DNA of 64,000 bases from Phoebastria nigripes (lineage: Eukaryota > Chordata > Aves > Procellariiformes > Diomedeidae). The notes below the pieces were generated by a model. The model ran no database searches. It was not told where the DNA came from and worked only from the letters and a program-made list of their open reading frames with translations. The position numbers were made by a program, and so were the translations under genes. Where the stretch lies: contig JAYKAV010002728.1 in NCBI GenBank assembly GCA_035582835.1, positions 907,099 through 971,098 on the forward strand, read 5' to 3'. Of this stretch, positions 53,833 to 63,153 are shown piece after piece; the stretch's first letter is position 1, and every line of letters starts with the position of its first letter.

Positions 53833-54209
53833 AGTGAGAGTGTTCTAGGTTAATTTAGAAAAAGTATGAGAGAGTTGTTTTTTTAATAATTCCTTTTTTG
53901 GTTGAGCCACGGAGCTTCTTAAGTTAGTTGTGGGGACAGAAAGCTGTTGAGAAACAAGTTTAATTGAAAAGGGAAAAACAGCTTTTGCAGAACAGAGGAT
54001 TAACAAGCAAAACAAGTTAGATAGCACTCCAGAAATTAACTCCATTTACATATCAGTTGTGCATGTGCTGAAAACAAAAGTTTTATGTGCATTTAACNGA
54101 AATTTTCCAGAACAGCATTTAGGTGCAAAGTAATTTTTGCACGGATTAAAGTCTTTTATTCTTTAAATTGAAAATTAGCATTAGTGAGACCAAGATAGAG
54201 GTTTGGTGT

Positions 54210-54263
54210 TTTTTTTTCTTTTTTTCTTTTTTTTTTTTTTTTCTTCTTTCTTTCTTTCTTTCT
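54210..54263. repeat. T-rich / (TTTC)n simple repeat
   Basis: T-runs broken by single C, ending in several perfect CTTT units. It is a polypyrimidine tract on the + strand. Confidence 0.88.
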
Positions 54264-55457
54264 ACAGGATAAATCTCTCTAGTAGCAAACTGATACCACA
54301 GATATGTATGTGTATCTTTTTAAATACTGTGACTATATAATCCTATTTGTAAAGAAATTAAATGGCTCTACCCAGGAGGACATTTCCTGAGATTTCTGTT
54401 AGTAAAGACATGCTACATTTTCATGCTAAAATGCGTGAATGTCCTTTAAACAAAATGTGCGTAGATCTGAAAACTTCATATTGCTTAACTTTCCTGTAAC
54501 TAAAGCCAGATAAGTTGTTTTTGTTAAAATTACTGGGCTGGATTTTTCATTTAATTGTCTTTTACATCTTTAAAATTAATGTGGTCACCCATCTGATATT
54601 TTTCTTCTGATTACAGAAGAAAAAAAAAACATTATTTATAGTTTGAATGCAGTAAAAAATGGTTTGTATAATGCTTCACTGATGAAAATGGTGCATTTTC
54701 TTTAAGCTTAGTAGCTATTCTTGTTAAAGCTCTTTGTAACAGTTACTGTGGTCTCCTTGCTCTTCTTCCTCCCCTTCATCCCTGAACATACATCAATAAA
54801 TTGTATTTAATGGTTCAAATTCCAGTCCGTGGCTACTCTGCCCAATTTTGTGAGAAAAATATGTTCTGAAATATTTATATCTCTCTCACTGAGGATTCAC
54901 AAATGAATGCTTTTCTCTAAGGCTGAGGAAAAAGTGTTAGTAAGAGAGAAGTGATTGCCAATAGTTCTGCTGTTGTGTTATGCTGACTTCATCACATGCA
55001 GGATACATGCAAGCCCATTTCTTACTTGTGTTTTATATTACATCTTCAGCTTTGTAAACATTGTACATACTTTCTTGGGAAAATATTTTCATTCTGAATA
55101 ATATGCTCAGTTTCAAAGCAAATGGATTCTTTAACATTAGCAATTAATGTTATTTTCAGACATTCATTTCTAAGTAATTGAGCTTGTTGCAATTTTATTT
55201 CTTCAAGTTTAGACACAGAATTGTAGGGACTCATGTAATGCTCTGATCTTGAATGGAGCTAGAGAGTCCTGCTTTACCCTAGTTATCATTTCTCTTCACT
55301 GCTCCTGACAGCATGTATCCATTTTTCCTGCTGTGCCAGCTCTGATGCTTCTCGGAATCTGCTTGCTAAAATGCAGAAAGTTTAATTGACAAACAAGAAA
55401 GCAATACTTTTCTGACAGTTTAGCAAGGTGAGTCAGCTCAGTAAGAATTCAGCACGA

Positions 55458-55592
55458 GGGAGGATGTGCAGCTACACAGCTAGGACCTGAGCAAGAGGAG
55501 GTGTGAGTGGAAGAGCCCCCAGAGCCAGCGGAAGGGAGAAGGTGTATGATTATATAGCTAGGGTGTGGGTGGAAGGAGGGGTGAGTGGGACA
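55458..55592 (+). repeat. Diverged 78-bp tandem duplication
   Basis: Two units lie side by side with an offset of 78 bp. GCTAGG is at 55479 and again at 55557. GTGAGTGG is at 55503 and again at 55581. The units share the order GGGAG..TGT..(C/T)A(C/T)A(C/T)AGCTAGG, an AAGGAGG/AAGAGGAGG block, then GTGAGTGG. The region is G/A-rich compared with its surroundings. No known repeat family is recognised. Confidence 0.7.
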
Positions 55593-56833
55593 GTCATCTT
55601 TCTGACATGACTGAGCAGTAGATTCTGTGCCAGAAGCCCAGTGCTTACAAGTACTACCTGTATGTTAGCCACTGCTATGCTGAACACTGCAATTTATATA
55701 CTTATGCTAGGTGTTAATAATGACAGCATAGATTAGCATAAAAAGCCCTCTACCATAAACTTCACACAGTAAATATTTGTGATATGGGAAGTTACCTGGT
55801 ATTTTTTAGAATGGAAATGTAGGATCATAGATGCAACTGTGTACTTCCTAGAATGCAATGGTCTGATTTTTTGCTGGTAGCTTGAAGTGAAAATTGCCTA
55901 AATATTTTGTATTGTCTGATTGCTGCTTTCATATTTTGCTAAACAAAATGTTATTTCCATTTTATCTGCCTAAGAATGTTATCTAAAGGTAATGGAGCTG
56001 AGGGGTAGAGGCTGTTCAGAGTACAGATTGCTGGGGATTTGTTTATTGTGGAAATGAAACTTCTGGACTGATTGAACACTGTTTTAGTGGAAGTAGATCC
56101 TTGTACATTTTTGTGCACTTCTAAATGCAGCTGTCTTGCAGAAATATCTCACTCATTTTAAAACAAGATTTTTTTTATTTTTTTATATTGTTCCTTAATT
56201 GCAGTTTCTGAAACAGTCTGTTTTCACTTTTAACTAGTGTGTTTATTTGGAATGTGACTCTTAATTCCAGACTTTCTTTTGTGTTTCTGTTTTACATATG
56301 TTTGGCTGTTTGTTTGTTTTTTAACCTTTATTGAAACTTTCATTGTGTTTCTGCAGCTAAGTAGGTGTTTCAAAAGATATAAAAAAATTATTAGTAAAAG
56401 TTTTCATTTTTATATTAACTTGAGCCAAGTATTGCAAAATATGCAGTTGAAAAAATAGAGGAGAGAAGTAACAAAAGATTCTGGCACATAATTGGCAGTT
56501 TTACTCCTGTCTTCGAGTTCTGACTACAGGAAATATTTTTGCTTTGTTAGTACTTCATAGGTCTTCAGTAATAACCAAATCTTGTTTTAAGGGATTGTTT
56601 TAAAGGAACTTCTTATTGGAGCTGAAGCTTAAAACTTGTGATTTTGTTTCATACATGTACCATATAATGACCATTACTTTCCTTTTGTCTGAAAACTTGC
56701 AAGGGAAAGTATGTACTTTTCTGAGAGTAAACATCAGAGCATAACAGCTTCTGTTTCAGGATCTTCAAGTTTTTCATTAAGACTAGTTAATGTAGTCTTC
56801 CATCATTAGTCTATTTATAAATTAAAGGATACC

Positions 56834-56851
56834 TTTTTTTTTTTTTTTTTT
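56834..56851. repeat. Poly-T run (18 T)
   Basis: An uninterrupted T18 run on the + strand. Confidence 0.9.
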
Positions 56852-57490
56852 AATATCTCCTGAGGAGTGTTGTAGGTTACAGCAGAAAAATGCAAAGAAG
56901 AAACATACTGCGAAGTAGGGTAATGCATACTTATTGATGGTAGATTTATGTACGAGGTATTTTAAAATGAGAATGCAGTAATACAGCAATTTTTTTTTCA
57001 GGCTTTAAAAAAATTGTATTTGCAGTTTGTCTTAGATTATTTTCAAAAATCNTATAAGAAAGAACTAGAATATCATATGATGTTTTCCATATATAAAAAA
57101 ACTTTCAGAGCTGCTTAGAGGGTCTGACCTTAGGGGCTAAGAACTATTGGCCCACAGGGAGAAGAAATCAAGTGTCACCATAAGGTTAGTTGTCATATTC
57201 TCAGACCATAAAGTTCAGATTTCTGTTCTGAAAATTAACTTCTCTTTGGCTGTCACTTCAGTGACAACAGCATGTGAATTAAATTCTCTGATCCCTCATT
57301 CATTTTCATGTTCCTCTCTGAGGACATAGTACCCTGAGATCAACACTCCTATTTTACCAGATACATTACTTCTCTATGTTATGGCTAGATTTTAGATTAA
57401 AATTACAGCTTACACTTAGATATCATATACTTCAGAAATAGGTGCTATTAAAACTTTTGATTCCACCAGGATCTATTTAACAACCAGAAA

Positions 57491-57552
57491 TATTTTTTCA
57501 GTAAAACAGAGCCACTACTATTGTTTTTTCAGTAAAACAGAAGCCACTAATA
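57491..57552 (+). repeat. 31-bp tandem duplication
   Basis: TTTTTTCAGTAAAACAGA, then GCCACTACTATTG, is followed directly by a second copy with only two small differences (an extra A, and C to A). The offset is 31 bp (T6 at 57493 and 57524). The near-identity implies a fairly recent local slippage or duplication. Confidence 0.9.
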
Positions 57553-57846
57553 TTGCATTCACTGACTGATGGAATGAAAAATGCATGGAGAATTTTTACA
57601 TAACCCACTGTTCTTTCTATTTCTGGGTAGCTATAACGTTTGTACATGTAGCAGTCTTATTTGGGCTGCTGATGGAATAAAACATTAGCTACTTTTATTA
57701 AAGTCTTAAACATAAAATTTGTAGGAACTTTTATAAAACAGCGGTATTTCTTGCTCTTGCATAACTCCAAAATTTAACAGTACCTGTCCAGAGAAACAAA
57801 TTTAAANTGTATCAGTATAAAATTATCTGATGAACCTTTACTACAG

Positions 57847-58930
57847 GGATATTCATTATCAGATTTTTGGGACTATGTTCTGTCAGTGTTTAAAACCTAC
57901 AAAGAAACCCAGGAAGATCACAGCAGATCAGTTGACACAGCATTCACCAAGTAAGCACACTTTCTGACTGGATGTTTGATCTTGACTTTATCTGTTCTTC
58001 ATAATCCTCTACTCATAAGAAAAGTGCCTCTATTAATTTTTCATATCATAGAGAACCCCGATGAAGATCAAAAAGGTAAACAATCCACAAAATGCACATG
58101 CTGTCTGTTTCCAGCTCTCCTTTTTCTACTCTCAGGAATGTGTCTCATTGAAAAACTATTCAAAGAGACAGTAAGCCCTTATCATCGCTGGAGGCATGGG
58201 ATTTGTATCTTCTTATCTCAGAGGAGGAGACTTTATTACTTCCTGCTTCCAAAGAAGAAAGGAGGTGAATTCAGTTGAGGGAATTGAATGATTTCAGCTG
58301 CTGTGTTGTATTCACATGGGTCACTTTTTTATTTCCATTACCAGATTAAAAGCAATAGCAAAGGTGCCTACTTTCATAAGTATCCATCCAGCCAATATAA
58401 AGCTTCTGAGATCTTCTCTTGGAATATATTATATTCCTGTATTAGGCACCTGTACAGGGTGCTGCTTTGACCTTTCAGTAGCAGTGAGAACATTTAGGAA
58501 AACACTGCAGTGGTAATGGCCTATGTATGCTGCCAGGCTGTGCAGTTGTTCATATATGAAGATGTCTGGCTTACGAAAGACATTTCCTGTGAACAAATTC
58601 TAAGACTACCAAATGCAGTCATCGGTCTGGTACAAGAACATAAAAAGTATCAAAGGAAGCCTGCAAACAATATGTAGCTAAAGAAGAGGGCTTCTTTTTT
58701 TCTTTTGACTAGCCTCTTATGAAGGGTACTCCTGAAAAAGTACACAGTAGACCTTTTTACTATGCCTGCCCTGTAAAATTTATGGCCACAGTTCACAGAA
58801 GCATGAGTAAATGCACTATTAATGGATTGCCAGACTGCACTGTGAAATCAAGTTTGCAATTTCCAGTGTGAACTTGGTCACCTTTTAGGTCACGTGACCT
58901 CTTACAGACATGTAGCACCTCATGCGATGG
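57847..58930 (+). other. Unassigned region with exon-like segments in one frame
   Basis: Several protein-like stretches lie in the same + frame (codons starting at positions equal to 1 modulo 3). One runs from 57847 to 57948 (begins GYSLSDFWDYVLSVFKTYKE) and stops at TAA. Another, 57976-58275, includes LIEKLFKETVSPYHRW. A third is 58497-58674, which includes VCCQAVQLFIYEDVWLTKD and EQILRLPNAVIGLVQEHKK. Splice-like signals flank some of them: TACTACAG before 57847 with GTAAGC at 57951, and a strong pyrimidine tract plus CTCAG before 58136 with GT at 58265. Around ten in-frame stops interrupt the whole stretch. I do not recognise the protein. It could be a decayed gene or transposon, or chance openness in a slightly GC-richer stretch. 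Confidence 0.25.
58887..58900. promoter_or_regulatory. Perfect palindrome with a CLEAR/USF-type E-box
   Basis: AGGTCACGTGACCT is a perfect 14-bp palindrome centred on CACGTG. Its inner GTCACGTGAC equals the published CLEAR consensus bound by TFEB/MiT factors and is also a good USF site. Function is inferred only from the motif. No promoter or transcript is shown by the sequence. Confidence 0.4.
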
Positions 58931-61900
58931 CTTTTTTCATTATTTATTTATAGACATGGAAGAAGTAAAATGAATCTACAGTCCAGATAAGTGCATTGTA
59001 GAGAAACTGCCTAGAGGGTTTTTTTGAGAGAGCAAAACTTTCTGGAATTTTGGAAGATAGACTTAGTATGGATTCATGTTTTTATGATTGAATCAGCTGA
59101 GCTATTGCTGTCAAGTAACCTAGAATTACTTATAACTCAAAGTAGGCCCAGCAATTTTGTCTTTCCTAATTATTTGAAACATGCACAATCTATATGCTTG
59201 ACTCTCAGGACACACCTGATGACAAAAGCTGGAGGAAGTAATTTGGTTTACTGTACCCAACAAAATGTTAATGACTGTCTGAATTAGAAAGATACTATGC
59301 CTTTTAAACTCATCTTCTCTAACTGTAGAAAGAAATCATACAAGAAGACACGTTTTCAAATGAAAAGATTTAAATGATAATGTAATCAGTATCACATATC
59401 TCTTTGTACTTAACATTATCAAATACATTGGATTATGCTTTCTCCATGTAGCCAGTGAACCTCTTCCACAGTTTGTCTGCATCTAGCATGTATGTATAAT
59501 ACTCTCCAGTTGACAGTCTCTTGACGTTTTCATGTTCACTTACAGCAGTGTTGTAGAGAGGATATAACATTTCTCATTACACCAAAGTGATATGAGTCAT
59601 GAATCTAGCTCTTCTATGACGACACCTCATTCATCTAGTAGCCATGTTCATTTCTACACATTTTCATGAAGGATGCTTTCCTTATAGCCAAGAGGAAAAA
59701 AAGTCTTTCTCAACTACAGTGAACTCATCTACTGAAATTGGTAGTTCTCTTCCATACATTCTGTGATGATTACAAAAAGGTTTGCCATTTTTATTCAGAA
59801 CAAAAATTTTAGAGCAAGTTCCTTGATTGTTTTTTTGTTAAGGGGCGTTATAAGCAGCCACCACCTCCAGCAGCTCCTGGGGATTCCTTCTGCTCAGCCC
59901 AGATTCCCTGGGGTCTCTCCAGCTCAGGCCGATGGATGTGGCTGCTGCTTTCCCATTTGCAGGTTCAACCAATAGTGAGGGTAAGTCTGGCTTTACACTA
60001 GGTTGATGACTTCTATCTCCTTTTTATTACCCTGCTTGGAAAGTCTCACAGTTAAATGCAGACATGATAAACAGAAAGATTGCTCGTGAATTCAGTAGGT
60101 GGCATTTTCCAAAATTTCCTGGTGTGCATTTTGACAGTCATAGAAAGAGAGCTTGTTTGTAAGATTATCAGTTGCCAAACTGTTTTTTATTCTTCTGAAC
60201 TTAATAAAAGTCAATTGAGGCTGACAATATTTTTCGTAATATTTTAAATGTGAGTCATTTTCAGCTGTTGTGTCTTCGTTTTTGTAGAACCAAAGAGATG
60301 CATGGCTTTTCAGTGTTTAACGGTGTTTATGTTTGGATTTATTTACCTTTCTTTTTTTTTAGGTGCAGTACTTATAAATTACTAATCTTGGATGTTGTGC
60401 TACTGTACAATGTAATAAAAAACATTTCTAAAAGCACAGAAATCTATTTTTTTTATCACTTAAGTACAATAGGATGACAACCCATTGTACCTTATTTCCT
60501 CCTGATATTAATCCAGGAGTCCTGTGATAGGTTCCCCACCACCACCTTTGAGGGTATAGGGATAGTTAAGTTTTAGTTTGAAGTGTGTATTTGACTAGAA
60601 ATATGCAATCTTCCCAAATTCTCCTCGGTTTTGCTTTTCCCTCCAATGGTTGCTAATTCCTAGTTCTGAGTCATCCATCAAAACTGGCCTTGCAGTACGT
60701 TTAGCTTCTGCAATGACTCATCATGGATTTGATGTAGGTAAGGAAACTGTAGCTGGCAGGTTAGAGCAGTTCATGTCTCAAAACCGTATATGAATAAAGT
60801 GCACGTGAGCTTTGACAGTTCAAGTATATTTTTAATTCGACTTTCAGAGAACCCTAGATGCCCACATATGTAATATAAAATAGAATTATTGCAGTAGTTA
60901 AACTGACCTGAATAGACTTTAATCTTTTTTTTACTTGCAGACCTTTAGTGGTTCTATTTTTTTTCAGTGGAGCATAGAATCCTGTGGTGAAAGTATCACA
61001 GTCTCGTGTTGCTTTGGTCACCTTTCGCAGGTTTCCTGAGGGATAGGCCATAGGACCCATGGTTGAAAAACACTAATACTGATACTAAATTCTCTGAGTA
61101 GAGAAATTAGGAATGGATAAAAATGTATTTAGTTGAATTGAAACACGACCTTGAAATTTCATTTTTGTTTTTCTTAAGCTTAAATCTTATTTTTTTATAT
61201 ATATATAGTTTGATTGATATATCATTTTAACCTTTGTTTTGCCACTTTTTGTTAATGAATTGAACTTCTGCTGTATTCTGAGTATTTTCTAGTCAGTGTG
61301 ACAAAGTACTCTCTCCTGAGAAAGCTCAGATACCTAACTGCAGTTTCCTGTGTGTGCTGTTTTGTATTCTCAAATTGAAGTATCTGTAGAAGTTTGTATG
61401 GGAAGTACTCATTTAACTATCACTTTTGTGACTTAGAAAACACATACAAAAAAAATATTGTGGAAGGAAAATACACATCAGGGGACTGGTTCTCTGGTAT
61501 TACTGGACAGTTATGTTGAACCTCTGAATACTTTGAAGCCTGTCCCTTGAAAACCGAAAGGTATTCAATGGGTATGCAATGCTCTGGAAGAATTTGCGGT
61601 TTGTCATTTATCCGAAGATATGATCAATCTCTTAACTCACTTCTGAAAGAGTTAAAAACCTAGCTTTGCTGTTCAAATTCAGTTTTGCAAAAATTGGGAA
61701 CCATTAGTAGAATGCCTGCATTGTGTATTTGCCCTTAGCAAAAGCAAGCCACGTGATGTGAAAAACACAAGCAAAACTGACTTCCTCCCTTTGAGAGCTG
61801 TGGATTGTAGTAAAGCAGAGATGTTTCTAAATTTGAGCTCAGTTGCTTGTTTTGTTAGAATTTGGGTAATTCATTAACCAGACTGTCATTCATCTAATCA

Positions 61901-62192
61901 TTTTATCTCTTTTTGCTTCTGCAGTAGCCATAATCTTTATTTTTAAGTGATTTTGAAATGATTACTTAAGTATTAGACTTCAGCAGGAAGATGCTGTTTT
62001 GGTGGTAGTAGGACTGGCAACAAATACCGGTGTTAGATCTTAGCACTTGTGTGTAGATCTTAAGGCGCTTTACAAAGAACAGTTTAAGTCTGTAAACGGG
62101 CTGAATTTTACAAATGTGAGAACTGGCACGGTAGTACCATGGATCGTTTTCTTGGTAACAATGGAGAAAGGTGTTTTTTTTTNNNCCCCCCC
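58931..62192 (+). other. Intronic or intergenic sequence before the provirus
   Basis: No recognised gene. It contains an exon-like, GC-richer patch at 59843-59980 (listed separately), an AT microsatellite-like stretch at about 61190-61207, and a possible hAT-transposon end motif at 61061-61074. It ends in a T-run, three Ns and a C-run (62174-62192) against the LTR. Confidence 0.5.
59843..59980 (+). other. Candidate unassigned exon, 46 open codons between splice signals
   Basis: The segment is preceded by a pyrimidine-rich tract and TTAAG (AG at 59841-59842) and followed by G|GTAAGT (GT at 59981-59982). It is 138 bp, exactly 46 codons, all open from the first base, beginning GRYKQPPPPAAPGDSFCSAQ and ending HLQVQPIVR. 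It is clearly richer in GC than its neighbours. The GDSF string recalls the start of the next AVEN exon, but nothing after it fits. Joining AVEN's phase-1 exon directly to it would hit a stop within three codons. It is therefore not the AVEN continuation as it stands. It could be an exon of an unannotated transcript, an old repeat, or chance. Confidence 0.3.
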
Positions 62193-62319
62193 TGTTGTGG
62201 TTTAACCCGNCAGGCAGCCAAACACCACACAGCCACTTGCTCACTCCCCCCTCCCCTCAGTGGGATGGGGGAGAGAATNGGGGAAAAAAAATAAAATTCG
62301 TGGATTGAGATAAAGACAG

Positions 62320-62325
62320 TTTAAT
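62320..62325 (-). terminator. Putative LTR polyadenylation signal ATTAAA
   Basis: ATTAAA on the minus strand sits within the LTR downstream of the TATA box, the usual position for the R-region poly-A signal. Use is inferred. Confidence 0.5.
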
Positions 62326-62472
62326 AAAACAGAAAAGGAAGGGAAAATAATGATAATAATGATAATAATAACAATGATAGAATATACAAAATGAGTGATG
62401 CATAATGCAATTGCTCACCACCCGCTGAGCGATACCCAANCAGCGATCGCTACTTCCTGGACCATGCCTCCC

Positions 62473-62481
62473 ATTTATATA
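62473..62481 (-). promoter_or_regulatory. LTR TATA box
   Basis: TATATAAAT on the minus strand, preceded by a CRE-like TGACGTCA (about 62490-62497). This is a plausible core promoter in the U3 region of the LTR. Confidence 0.6.
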
Positions 62482-62721
62482 TTGAGCATGACGTCACATG
62501 GTGTGGAATACCCCATTGGCCAGTTGGGCTAGCTGTCCCNGCTATGCTCCCTCCCAGCTTCTTGTGCACCTGGCAGAGCATGGGAAACGGAAAAGTCCTT
62601 CACTAGCAGACTACTTAGCAACAACTAAAAACATCAGTGTGTTATCAACATTCTTTTCATACTGAATCCAAAACACAGCACTAGGAGGAAAATTAACTCT
62701 ATCCCAGCCGAAACCAGGACA

Positions 62722-62740
62722 GTATCCACCCCTTATTCTA
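62722..62740 (-). other. Polypurine tract region next to the 3' LTR
   Basis: On the minus strand the bases just before the LTR read AGAATAAGGGGTGGATAC. This purine-rich stretch directly abuts the TG of the LTR, as expected for the plus-strand primer of reverse transcription. It supports the orientation given to the provirus. Confidence 0.7.
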
Positions 62741-63153
62741 TACCATCTACGTCATGCCTAGATTTCANATTTTCCAATACATTCCAATTAATCACCACCA
62801 CTTTTTCTGTCTTTTGAGATAGATATATATATACACACACACATACAGAGATATCATTCCCTTAGTCTATGGGCCATCCCTCTAAAATGTCCATTGAGTT
62901 CATTTAGTCCATGACTTTGGGCTCCATCTGTCGTAACAGTCTTTCAGGGNAGGAGAGATGGTGTGTGGTGTTGGATTGTTGCNTGCTGAAGCCAGTTCTG
63001 GTTCCATCACTGCTGCACTTTATTTGGTTTCATCAAGGTTCATTCTTAATTAATCTTGGTGATTCTTACTGTAATACCGTTGATATGGCCTATAGGAATC
63101 ATAGAAGTGATGACATACAGTATTATATAGTCATTAACATCATACAGTTCAGT
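62741..63153 (-). mobile_element. ERVL-like provirus, non-coding region between integrase and 3' LTR
   Basis: About 410 bp lie between the end of the integrase frame and the polypurine tract. They include a TA/CA microsatellite (about 62820-62850) and several Ns. No envelope gene is seen and there is no room for one. Absence of env is usual for class III ERVL elements, but a deletion cannot be excluded. Confidence 0.75.

Larger units (their letters stand above)
39059..57846 (+). other. AVEN: Intron sequence, AT-rich, no recognised exon
   Basis: I see no recognisable coding exon or structural RNA. Contents are homopolymer and simple repeats (41083-41098 A16; about 42002-42042 C-run then T-run; 42803-42840 C-run then A17; 50413-50466 T54; 53805-53832 (AAT)n; 54210-54263 T/TTTC-rich). 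There are also two diverged tandem duplications (55458-55592 and 57491-57552) and a GC-richer patch at 45560-45950 with no identified protein. Open stretches are short and without motifs. Confidence 0.5.
62193..62721 (-). mobile_element. ERVL-type LTR (3' LTR of a minus-strand provirus)
   Basis: The 529-bp element starts TG and ends CA when read on the minus strand (TGTCCTGGTTTCGGCTGGGA to TTAAACCACAACA). The opening is typical of LTRs abundant in bird genomes. On the minus strand it holds a TATATAAAT box (about 62473-62481) and, about 150 bp further on, an ATTAAA poly-A signal (62320-62325). It also holds a (GATAAT)n-like microsatellite (about 62344-62378). Retroviral internal sequence abuts it on the right, so this is the 3' LTR and not a solo LTR. 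On the left it borders a C-run and three Ns, so no target-site duplication can be read. Confidence 0.93.

Noticed and set aside
54811..54825. GGTTCAAATTCC, resembling a tRNA B box
   Set aside because: It has an extra base relative to the GGTTCRANTCC consensus, no A box at the right distance, and no cloverleaf can be drawn.
55446..55460. GAATTCAGCACGAGG, one base away from a common cDNA-library EcoRI adapter
   Set aside because: There is one mismatch, no vector sequence on either side, and the sequence continues as ordinary genomic DNA into the 78-bp duplication. A chance match is more likely than contamination.
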